Of a DNA stretch of 64,000 bases, positions 45,710 to 54,463 are shown piece by piece (the first letter of the stretch is position 1; each line of letters starts with the position of its first letter). Source of the stretch: Chlorops oryzae (Eukaryota; Arthropoda; Insecta; Diptera; Chloropidae). The stretch covers positions 62,330,639-62,394,638 of the forward strand of contig CM035806.1 in assembly GCA_020466095.1 (NCBI GenBank), written 5' to 3'. The notes under the pieces are model-generated. The model saw nothing but the letters and a program-made list of their open reading frames with translations, was not told the DNA's origin and did not search any database. A program made the translations under genes and the position numbers.

Positions 45710-46552
45710 TCGATTAACGCAGCCGCAAACGTCGTCGCCATCGTCGCCGAGAAACCTGCCGAACAACCGGCAACAACTTCAAAAAAATCATCGTTTAAAG
45801 GTCGATCCAGACCTGAGTTCGCGTGCCGAGTCTGTCGCGGAGTGCATGCGTTGCGATTTTGCCAAAAATTTCTGGCCATGAATACCGAAAAGCGTTTGCG
45901 GACTGTACTTTTGCGGAAATATTGTCCGAAATGCCTTGCGCATAGCCATTCCTCTGGCATCTGCGAAAGTACAGCCCGCTGCCGCTATTGCGGAAAGAGG
46001 CATCATAGTTTGCTGCACATGCATGAGCGACTCGGAGAGAGGTCAGCTGAACGACCAATGCATGCAATCCAGCTCCTTTGCCAGCAAAAGGCCATATTGA
46101 TGCCAACTGCGCAGATCCGGTTGCAGGTGGGGAGCCATCTACATTTTGTCCGCGCGCTCGTAGATCAATGTAGTCCGGTTAATCGCGTGACCGTCAGTGC
46201 GGTTAAAGATTTGCACATATCCACGACAACAGTAGATAAAGAAATTCTATGCCGCCTCACTATTCGAGCCCGACATGATTTAAATGTCAAAATCGAGGGC
46301 ATTTTTCACGTCTGCGATCAAATCAAGATTACATCGCCATCGCAGGCAATGAATCCCGCAGTCGCACAAGCGTATCGCAATTTAACCTTAGCGGATCCGG
46401 GCTTCTTTGAGCATACGCCAGTTAACGTCGTATTAGGTTGCGACTTTTATCCGAAGCTCCTCCTGAGCGATGTGCGCCCTGCGCACGGGAACGATCCTTT
46501 CGGGCAAAACACGGTGCTTGGGTGGGTACTCTCCGGTGCCTACTCCAAGTAG
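45707..46552 (+). CDS. BEL ORF3: zinc-knuckle plus inactive retropepsin-like protein
   Basis: 281 codons, open, in the same frame as pol but separated by the pol stop and 66 nt. Residues 40-104 hold three Cys/His knuckles (CRVCRGVHALRFC, CPKCLAHSHSSGIC, CRYCGKRHHSLLH), matching the knuckle block of this element's own gag. Residues 135-280 match the DUF1758 protease block: RALVDQCSPVNRVTVSAV stands where gag-pol has RALLDSGSEGTFIS. The C-terminus VVLGCDFYPKLL and NTVLGWVLSGAY parallels IGADLLPSVL and ETVFGWILTGPI. The D-S-G active site is D-Q-C, so protease activity is unlikely. I infer a duplicated, repurposed nucleocapsid/protease segment, perhaps an RNA-binding or regulatory factor. Function unknown. 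Confidence 0.8.
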   Translation: MSINAAANVVAIVAEKPAEQPATTSKKSSFKGRSRPEFACRVCRGVHALRFCQKFLAMNTEKRLRTVLLRKYCPKCLAHSHSSGICESTARCRYCGKRHHSLLHMHERLGERSAERPMHAIQLLCQQKAILMPTAQIRLQVGSHLHFVRALVDQCSPVNRVTVSAVKDLHISTTTVDKEILCRLTIRARHDLNVKIEGIFHVCDQIKITSPSQAMNPAVAQAYRNLTLADPGFFEHTPVNVVLGCDFYPKLLLSDVRPAHGNDPFGQNTVLGWVLSGAYSK

Positions 46553-46784
46553 TAGTATTACTACCACTCCCGTTCATATATACATAAAAAAAAAAAAAAA
46601 ATGGATTTACTTGAATTAAAATACAAATGCACTTACCCATATGCAAACGTTTCTTTATTTATTTCTACATATACAGCAGCTGATGTTAAGCACTTCGCTT
46701 GGGAACCTTCTCTTTCTTCTGGGAATTGCTGCCGAATATTCTCTATTTTTTGTTAATTGCAGAATACTGCAAGGCCGGCGGCAA
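46553..46784 (+). other. BEL 3' untranslated part before the LTR
   Basis: Contains TAGTAGTATTACTACCACTC and a 16-A run, and ends AAGGCCGGCGGCAA before the LTR, a weak polypurine tract. No ORF. Confidence 0.6.
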
Positions 46785-47273
46785 TGTTCAGATCGGAACA
46801 GTAAGATCAAAACAAAGATCGAAACCCTTAGAAAGAGAAGGCTCCTAATGCCTAATTTTAGTACATTATAATACTAGCCTTATACCGGGCAAAATATAAC
46901 ACTTTTGTTTCGTTCCGAGGAGTAAGCTCGGCTTCCGTTCGGGTTTACTTCCTCACTTACTTTCTGGAGCTCCATCACAAAGGTATACACAATAAATTTA
47001 GCATTCCCACGCTAATAAAATTAAAAATCATTGCGTTTTATTTCGAAAGTTACCAATTCTGATTTCTTGCTATTTCTGTTTTCTCGGTTACTTTGACTTG
47101 AATCTTCCTTGACGAGTCAAAGTAAATTACATATACGTTTCAGTTCACGTTCGGAAATCAGCTAAACTTCATATTGGCACAAACTTCACATTGGCACAAA
47201 CCTCATATTGGCACAAACTTCATACATCACAATCACCTACATCAAACACATACATCCAGAATCACACAAAACA
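46785..47273 (+). repeat. BEL 3' LTR
   Basis: 489 bp, same ends as the 5' LTR, about four substitutions apart, followed by CTCTC. Confidence 0.93.
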
Positions 47274-47327
47274 CTCTCTTTTACGCTCTTTTACTCCTGG
47301 AGCTTACCCTTTGTGCACCTCTGAATA

Positions 47328-47503
47328 TTAGACCCAGAAGTTTCAGCAGACGGCAATGGTTGTGAAATCACTCCAAGGCCACGATCGCAATGCTAAAAGC
47401 CAGTGGATGAAACCCGAAAATTAGAGAGGCGGGAAAGAATAAACCGGAACGACAGCAATGATAGACACGGGCAGCTAAGTGACAAGTATGAGAGACACGA
47501 GCA
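47328..47503 (+). mobile_element. LTR fragment (62.3-kb family), middle part
   Basis: Starts GACCCAGAAGTTTC and matches about 62,452-62,616 closely (GATCGCAATGCTAAAAGCC, ACAGCAATGATAGACACGGG). The next part of the LTR is found at 48,538. Confidence 0.85.
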
Positions 47504-47836
47504 CAACTAAGCATTCTTGAGTTGAAATTTTTTAATGTTTTCTTTTTAGTATACAAATTTTTAGGTTTTTGATGAAAGATTATGTAATACTGTGCCCTTT
47601 TCAAGAGAGGAGTTCGAAAAATAAGTAGTTTTTAATTCATTTTAGCATGATTTGTTATAAGTACTTGATCCATTAGTTTGGTATCGAGCTAGAATTCTTT
47701 CTACATCACTGAAAAGTTCATATCAGCTGTTCTGTTTTGTAAACAAACATTCGGTAATATTCGACGCATGAGTGCTCTTCTTTAGCGTTGTTGAAGAACA
47801 AAAGGAAAATTTCACGTAAAGATTTTTGATATTATA

Positions 47837-48290
47837 GGGGTATTCACAAGGAAGGTGGAATTTCTTCGCAAAAAGTCTATGTCGGAAAATTTCCGATTTT
47901 AACAAGCAGTCGTAATTTGTTGTTTTTGTTTTGCTTACAAATAAAATTTCCGACAGTGTAGACTTTTTGCGACACTCCCGAGCGTGTTACCAAAGACCTT
48001 ATAACTAAGTTATAAGGTCTTTGGTGTTACTTTTCGCGTTGTAATTTTGCAACATAAAATGGTGTTGCCATCATTTTTTAAGAGCTTAAAAGCCTCTTTT
48101 CCCACTTTATTGGTTTATATTGAATAAGTAAGTAATAGTCATGTAAAGTTTTTATTATTGTATAAATAAATATTTTCAAAATAAATAAACGCTTTCTTCA
48201 CTGGGTTGCTCACAAAGAAACTTTTTACGATGTTGCAATTTTGCGATTTTCCGATTTTCCGACATTTAAAATTTCCCTTGTGAATACCCT
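47837..48290. mobile_element. MITE with GGGTATTCACAAGG ends
   Basis: GGGGTATTCACAAGGAAGG at the left and, inverted, AGGGTATTCACAAGGGAA at the right. Both arms go on with TCGGAAAATTTCCG-type motifs and a CGCAAAAAGTC or CGTAAAAAGTT block. 454 bp, non-coding, TA-rich flanks. It contains a 37-bp perfect hairpin at 47989-48025. Confidence 0.65.
47989..48025. repeat. Perfect 37-bp hairpin
   Basis: ACCAAAGACCTTATAACT pairs with its exact inverse across a single A. It lies inside the MITE at 47837-48290 and may be a miniature element inserted in it or a structural part of it. Confidence 0.8.
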
Positions 48291-48537
48291 TTATATAAAA
48301 ACCATATTTTAGTCGAAAAATATGAGCTTTAACAAAAAATATTTGACGAACACTTATACATGTATATGAATTATACCAAACATTTTAATACATGTTACAA
48401 GATTTGAAAAGATTGTTAGACCGGACCCGGAATTTCTCGGGGGCGTGCTACATTTTTGATTTTGCCATAAGAATGCATGCAACGGGGGCCTACTTCAACT
48501 CAACAAGCATAGTTGTTGTAGAGTGCCACATATAGTA

Positions 48538-48668
48538 ATATATGGTCTTAGCTATGCTGAAGAGCTCGATCGCTGGCAACAACAACAACGCACTAACAAC
48601 AGGAAAGCTTTGTAGAGCTTTCGGCGAGCAAGGGACAAGACGGGAGGCACGAGCTGACGAGTCATAAG
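48538..48668 (+). mobile_element. LTR fragment (62.3-kb family), later part
   Basis: TCTTAGCTATGCTGAAGAGC through CGAGCTGACGAGTCATAAG matches 62,638-62,765 with a few differences. Together with 47328-47503 it suggests one old LTR split by about 1 kb of other DNA. Confidence 0.85.
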
Positions 48669-48773
48669 CAGTGCTGTCGAAATGCTCCTTTTTGTCTCGC
48701 CGTACTACTTTACTACTCCTTTCAATAACGTGCTACTATTTGGTTGTAAATAATATATTTGTTATATGTTTTA

Positions 48774-48951
48774 GGGGCTGTCCATTAATTACGTAAGGGC
48801 GATTTTGACCATATTTGACCCACCCCCCCCCCCCCCCCCCCCCCCACGTAAGCATACTTTAGTATAAATCACACACCCTTTATAAGCAGGCGTAAGATTT
48901 TTCGAACCCCCTCCCCCCCCTTTTATGCTTACGTAATTAATGGACAGCCCC
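48774..48951. mobile_element. 178-bp MITE with GGGGCTGTCCATTAATTACG ends and TTA duplication
   Basis: GGGGCTGTCCATTAATTACG and its perfect inverse flank a short body; TTA lies on both sides (48771-48773 and 48952-48954). The body has 23 consecutive C (48,823-48,845) on one arm opposite a shorter C tract on the other. Ends of this kind are widespread in animal MITEs. Confidence 0.85.
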
Positions 48952-48954
48952 TTA

Positions 48955-49325
48955 TCTTTGTGAGGTGAAAATTAACTATATGGCAACCCTACGATAACTT
49001 TTTTATTCACATACGTTAATATCGAGCCTTAACAGCGGAAATATCTTAAGCGACAAAATTATCGATTTTCGGTTTTTGATGTCAATCGATAGAATAAAAG
49101 CATATCCATCATCTGTTAAAAATGCATAGCTGAAAGATTTACCGTTACGAAAATAGAGCCAAAACAAAAATTGCTTAAGCGACATTTGTCTTTTGTTTAC
49201 ATTTCTCTTGACCGCGTGTTGTTGCTTAAGCTAAAATTTCAACTTGTGTGCGGTTTGAAAAAGATTCTTATTACATTATTACTTTTTAAAGACGTTTTTT
49301 CAATATTTGTTGTGAAATAAGAATT
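48955..49325 (+). other. Upstream region of the transposase-like gene
   Basis: Three copies of a TTAAGCGACA or GCTTAAGC motif (near 49,033, 49,171 and 49,221) may be subterminal repeats of the element that carries the next gene. No ORF. Confidence 0.35.
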
Positions 49326-50146
49326 ATGGCATCTCATGAGGCACAGGTATGTAATTATACTTTTGCGATTTTCAGAACATTGTAATGTGATTTTCAATGC
49401 AGAAGTCAGTGCTTTGCGCAATAAAAAAGCAAACGCAAAGCGCTTGCCTGCATTTATCTGTTTGTTTTTTTTTTGTTGCTAATTTCTATTTTTTTTCTAT
49501 GTCAGCTTTTAACGAAAACTGGGATTGTTCCATACAGTGACAGTGACACCGAGGTGGAGGTTGAAGAGGAATTGTGTGTAGGAAAAAGGGGCTACAAAGT
49601 TGCGAAAACTTATAAAAAACTGTCAAAAAATCAAACACGCAATTGCAAGCCAAATCCGTGTATCAATAAGCAGTGCGGAAATGATTGTCGGTCGAAATTT
49701 ACAGAACAAGACCGGGAGCTAATAAACGAACACTTTTGGGGCATTGGTAATAAATTAAGGCAGAAAGATTGGTTGCGGTCATGCATGAAACGCAAATCTA
49801 TTGCCAGAAAAAGGTCTGAAAGTAATAAAAGGAAATTTAGCTATGAGTACAGCATCAATTACAACATGGAGATTTACAGAGTGTGCCAACAATTTATTTT
49901 GGACACACTCAACATCTCTCAACAACTGCTGAAATCCGTCAGAAACAAAATGGATATTGTGAGTGCTGTTGGGCGAAACATAAAAAAATCTCAGCCTCGC
50001 AATAAGTCGGATGAATCAAAATTGACTATAATAAAATCATTCATTGAACAGTTGCCCGCAGTTCCCTCACATTATTGCCGCAATAAAAGTAACAAACTTT
50101 ACATCTAAAGTGAGTTTCGCAACGTGGCTGGGCTATACAAAGCATA

Positions 50147-51428
50147 ACAGGTTGGCTGATAAGTCCCCGGTCTGACACATAGATGGCGTCGCTAGTATTA
50201 AATGCATATTATTTTTATATAGTGGCAACCTTCAAATGATTCGTGTCAAAATTTGACGTCTGTAAGTCAATTAGTTTGTGAGATAGAGCGTCTTTTGTGA
50301 AGCAACTTTTGTTATTGTGAAAAAAATGGAAAAAAAGGAATATCGTGTTTTGATAAAATACTGTTTTCTGAAGGGAAAAAATACAGTGGAAGCAAAAACT
50401 TGGCTTGATAATGAGTTTCCGGACTCTGACAACAATAATTGATTGGTATGCAAAATTCAAGCGTGGTGAAATGAGCACGGAGGACGGTGAACGCAGAGGA
50501 CGCCCGAAAGAGGTGGTTACCGACGACAACATCAAAAAAATTCACAAAATGATTTTGAATGCCCGTAAAATGAAGTTGATCGAGATAGCAGAGGCCTTAA
50601 AGATATCAAAGGAACGTGTTGGTCATATCATTCATCAATATTTGGATATGAAAAAGCTCTGTGCAAAATGGGTGCCGCGCGAGCTCACATTTGACCAAAA
50701 ACAACAACGTGTTCATGATTCTGAGCGGTGTTTGCAGCTGTTAACTCGCAATACACCCGAGTTTTTGCGTCGATATGTGACAATGGATGAAACATGGCTC
50801 TATCACTACACTCCTGAGTCCAATCGACAGTCGGCTGAGTGGACAGCGATCGGTGAACCATCTCCGAAGCGTGGAAAGACTCAAAAGTCCGCTGGCAAAG
50901 TAATGGCCTCTGTTTTTTGGGATGGGCATGGACTAATTTTTATCGATTATCTTGAGAAGGGAAAAACCATCAACAGTGACTATTATATGTCGTTATTGGA
51001 GCGTTTGAAGGTCGAAATCGCGGCAAAATGGCCCCATATGAAGAAGAAAAAAGTGTTGTTCCACCAAGACAACGCACCGTGCCACAAGTCATTGAGAACG
51101 ATGGCAAAAATTCATGAATTGGGCTTCGAATTGCTTCCCCACCCACCGTATTCTCCAGATCTGGCCCCCAGCGACTTTTTCTTGTTCTCAGACCTCAAAA
51201 GGATGCTCGCAGGGAAAAAATTTGGCTGCAATGAAGAGGTGATCGCCGAAACTGAGGCCTATTTTGAGGCAAAACCGAAGGAGTACTACCAAAATGGTAT
51301 CAAAAAATTGGAAGGTCGTTATAATCGTTGTATCGCTCTTGAAGGGAACTATGTTATATAATAAAAACGAATTTTGACAAAAAAATGTGTTTTTCTTTGT
51401 TAGACCGGGGACTTATCAGCCAACCTGT
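50147..51428 (+). mobile_element. mariner (irritans/Himar1-type), copy B
   Basis: Same ends as copy A, TA on both sides (50145-50146 and 51429-51430), 1,282 bp. Interrupts the transposase-like gene; removing it and one TA leaves that frame open. Confidence 0.95.
50326..51361 (+). pseudogene. mariner transposase, copy B, 11-bp deletion
   Basis: ATG at 50326. After FPDS a net 11-bp deletion at about 50,429 shifts the frame. From TIIDWYAKFK the correct frame is open to the stop at 51361 (LEGNYVI). All three catalytic Asp are present (VTMDETW, FHQDNAPCH, YSPDLAPSDFF). Apart from the deletion it is nearly identical to copy A. Confidence 0.93.
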
Positions 51429-51446
51429 TATGAGGAACACTTAAAA

Positions 51447-51765
51447 ATAGTGTCCGACCGAAGGTGGATTTTTAGCCGATTTTTATTCATTTGACAAGCA
51501 CAAAAAAAACCGCTCAAATTTTCTCTAAATTCTTTCGCTTTAGTCGCCCACAAAGTGTGAATTTACGGCAATAATTCACTAGTGTAAAAGGTCTCAATGA
51601 AGCAATTGAAAATCTATCGTGACGTTTTTACTTCCATTAAAATGCAAAAATATTCGGCTAAAATATTCGGCTTTTTCCAGCCGAAGCCGATGCCGAAGCC
51701 GAAGATTAAGAATTGGCCGATTATGCCCATTACCGAAGCCGAAGCCGAACCTTCGGTCGGACACT
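51447..51765. mobile_element. MITE with AGTGTCCGACCGAAGG ends and 8-bp duplication
   Basis: AGTGTCCGACCGAAGG at the left and its perfect inverse CCTTCGGTCGGACACT at the right. ACTTAAAA flanks both sides (51439-51446 and 51766-51773), so hAT or P type. The right half has GCCGAA hexamer repeats. Its removal with one ACTTAAAA keeps the surrounding gene in frame. Confidence 0.85.
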
Positions 51766-53295
51766 ACTTAAAAAGCATTGACAAAGTCTCGTCCCGGTTA
51801 TCGTTGAGAGTCTTCCGTTCAATTTTTCACAACAACTTTAATATCGGCTTTCACCTGCCTAAAAAGGATAAATGTGTAACTTGTGAAAGCTATGACAATT
51901 TGGAAAAGACAGAACAAAAAGCGGTCGAGCAGACAGAAGAATATCAAAATCATATGAAGAACAAAGAGAAAGGCAAAGAAATATTTTTGCAAGAACAAAA
52001 ACGAAGCAAAATCGATTCGTCGTTTTTATGCGCCAGCTTTGACTTGCAAAAAGTTTTGAATACACCCCATGGAAAGAGCGTGACACTATTTTATTCCAGA
52101 AAATACTCATATTATAATGAAAGCATATACGAAAGTGGTACCAGAAATGGCTTTTGCTATCTTTGGGGCGAGTGTGACGGGAAAAGAGGCTGTAACGAAA
52201 TTTCAACAATTCTGACCCAATATTTGAAAAATTTTGATCAGAGAGGAACTTGCTCTTCGATAAGCTTATACTGTGACACCTGAGCAGGACAAAATCGAAA
52301 AAGAGCTATGCTTTCCGCTCTGAAGTTTTTTCTTGAAACTTCACTTTCAATAAAACAAATAAAAATAACGTACTTGTTGCCTGGACATACAATGATGCCC
52401 GTAGATTCTATTCACAGCACTATCGAGTCCTTCACCCGTGACATAAATTTTTGGGCCCCTAGCGAATGGTATAATATGATATCCAATGCAAGAACTCAAC
52501 CATCAGGATACGAATGTGTTTTGCAAAGTCATACAGACTTCAAAGACTGGAAAGCGTTTTCGCTAGCAATGCTTCCCGCTTCCGTAAAAATTTCTTTTCA
52601 AAGCTGCGCTCTGCCATATTCGAAAAAGATAGTTCTTTTATAACCCTCAAGTACGGTTATTTCGAGGATTCGGACACTGAAATAATTGATCTCAATTCGA
52701 TTAAACGTTCAAAACGAGCATCATCACATTCCGTCAACAAAGTTAATGGACCACAACCATTATATAAAGACTATTTACAAATTTCATCTGCCAAATACAA
52801 CGGTTTAAAAACGCTTTGTAACAAAAACACAATCAACAAAAAATTTCACGGCGAATATTTAAATATTAAACACGCAAATACAATTAACGATACTTTGCCC
52901 GAAACTGATGAAGAAGACAGTACACAATAAAATCAAAATTGAATGAAAACGGAAAAAAGACTTATCTTACTCGAATGTAATAGTGGTATTCAAGCAACAG
53001 TGCAAACGCAGTGTGCAATATGTTACGTAGCTAAGGAGGAGGAAAGAAGAGAATGTAAAGATTAGTTTTCGTTTATATAAAAAAAAAAAATGTTAAATAA
53101 AAAAAAAAAAATGAATAAATAAAAAACTAAAGAATAAAAAAAAAATATAAAAATAAAAGAATTTTTTTTTTCTTATAAAAGTGAACATTTAATTCTTTTC
53201 ACACTCGGACGGACAAACACACAAAACGAATCCAAAACCAACACCTAAGCACCACCACATACCTTCCTTTGTCAATCAAACATCCACAGAAAGAT

Positions 53296-53916
53296 ATGGA
53301 AGTCAAATTGGCAGCAACCAGCCAACGATTCCGGGAATCGCTGACACGCCTGAAAGAAAAACAACCACGGGTGCTCATGCTACCGGCGGACCTGGAAAAA
53401 GGGAGATGGGACCCAAAGACAAAAACAACACGGGTAGCATCACTAAAAATAAAAGAAAGAGCGAGTGGTTTCATCGCCAACACCCAAATAACAACGACAT
53501 CGTGTTATGCCTCTCCACCAGATCCACCAGCAGCACCATCAAGCCCACAGCCAACCAATGACTCCGAGCTTGAAGATATCCTAAATCTGGATATCGAAGA
53601 CAACGAGCTTTATGAGGAATGCCTAAAAGAAGCACAAAGCTTATTAGCAGACCATCCACTACAAAACGTAATAACGGACAATAACGATGGTGTACCTGCG
53701 GAAATCCGGGCCAAGGTAAGAGAACTCCAAAACAATCGTCAGCCAAACTGCCGGATACGCAGCATTCAAACTGACAACAGCGGCGTTGACTGGCAGATAA
53801 TTATAAACAAATATGGTCATTACCGGGCAAAACCAAAGGCAGCACCAAAGCAGACGGGAGGGGGGAAGATGCACCGAAGTAAACATTCATATATAGACTT
53901 AGACGTTTTCCACTAA
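53296..53916 (+). CDS. Hypothetical protein, 206 codons, not recognised
   Basis: ATG at 53296 (MEVKLAATSQRFRESLTRLKE) to a stop at 53914-53916. Residues 1-70 are basic and helical. Residues 80-100 are Pro/Ser-rich (DPPAAPSSPQP). Residues 100-140 are acidic and helical (ELEDILNLDIEDNELYEECL), and the C-terminus is basic with a Gly-rich turn (KQTGGGKMHRSKHS). No Cys/His finger, protease or RT motif. Codon use looks like real coding (C/A-ending codons, no stop over 206 codons in an AT-rich region). It lies in the only coding position of the 2.96-kb element. Function unknown. Confidence 0.5.
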   Translation: MEVKLAATSQRFRESLTRLKEKQPRVLMLPADLEKGRWDPKTKTTRVASLKIKERASGFIANTQITTTSCYASPPDPPAAPSSPQPTNDSELEDILNLDIEDNELYEECLKEAQSLLADHPLQNVITDNNDGVPAEIRAKVRELQNNRQPNCRIRSIQTDNSGVDWQIIINKYGHYRAKPKAAPKQTGGGKMHRSKHSYIDLDVFH

Positions 53917-54346
53917 AAATAATTGTGATACAAATTGAATTTTTATTAATTTTAAGGAATTGAATTTTTTTTTGTGTTTTAAGGAAATGGAATTTTTTAA
54001 GATTGTTAAATTGAATTACTAAATAAGACTGAAATATAAATAGAGAAAAAAAAAAAAAAAAAAAAAACAAAAAAAAAAAAAAAAACAAAACAAAACAAAG
54101 CAAACCAAAAGCAATCAAAAATACTAAATAGCACATACACTCAGGTACAGCATATTTATACCTACTAAGTAAAGTCCTGGATGCCGGCGGTGGTCCGAGG
54201 TACCAAATGTTCTCCAAGTTTTTCGTTTTTTTTGTTTGATAAAAAAAAGAAACCACTTGTGTGGCTCTTCAATTATATTTTTTGTTTACAATTGTAATGT
54301 CAAAATCAGCTGATCAAGCCAATAGGGTGAGAAAGAAGAAACACTA

Positions 54347-54463
54347 GTGGTATTCAAGCAACAGTGCAAATCGCAGTGTGCAATATTTGCACTGCTTTTT
54401 TTGTACGCAATTTGACAAGTGCAAATATTGCACACTGCGTTTGCACTGTTGCTTGAATACCAC
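54347..54463. mobile_element. 117-bp palindromic MITE, copy 2
   Basis: Nearly identical to the copy at 31080-31196, with TA flanks. It lies inside the 2.96-kb element. Confidence 0.88.

Larger units (their letters stand above)
30447..47273 (+). mobile_element. BEL/Pao LTR retrotransposon with nested insertions, 16.8 kb
   Basis: Two 489-bp LTRs (30447-30935 and 46785-47273) are flanked by a perfect 5-bp duplication CTCTC (30442-30446 and 47274-47278). I count about four differences between the LTRs. Without its insertions (MITE 31080-31196, errantivirus 31679-38995, mariner 41551-42843) the element would be about 8.1 kb. It encodes gag-pol and an extra ORF3. It can no longer move by itself: gag-pol is split by the mariner and has a nonsense codon at 42905. 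Confidence 0.93.
49326..52930 (+). pseudogene. Transposase-like gene of unassigned superfamily (possibly DUF7869 type), broken
   Basis: Exon 1 (49326-49346, MASHEAQ) joins across a 159-bp GT-AG intron to 49506. Part 1 has an acidic start, then NPCINKQCGNDCRSKF and LPAVPSHYCR. A TAA stands at 50106. The same frame runs into a mariner (50147-51428), resumes, meets a 319-bp MITE (51447-51765), and resumes again. Next come FNIGFHLPKKDKCVTCESY, FDLQKVLNTP, YCDT followed by TGA (near 52,281), AGQNRKRAM, and YLLPGHTMMPVDSIHSTIE. A frameshift near 52,580 leads to a tail ending 52930. Conserved FDLQ, YCDxxAGQN and GHTxMPVDSIHS blocks suggest an RNase-H-like nuclease. From memory, insect proteins with DUF7869 share this layout; this needs a search. 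Confidence 0.6.

Noticed and set aside
53801..54256. Minus-strand 151-codon frame with a poly-Phe stretch
   Set aside because: It depends on poly-A tracts and covers the end of the plus-strand ORF; low-complexity artefact.
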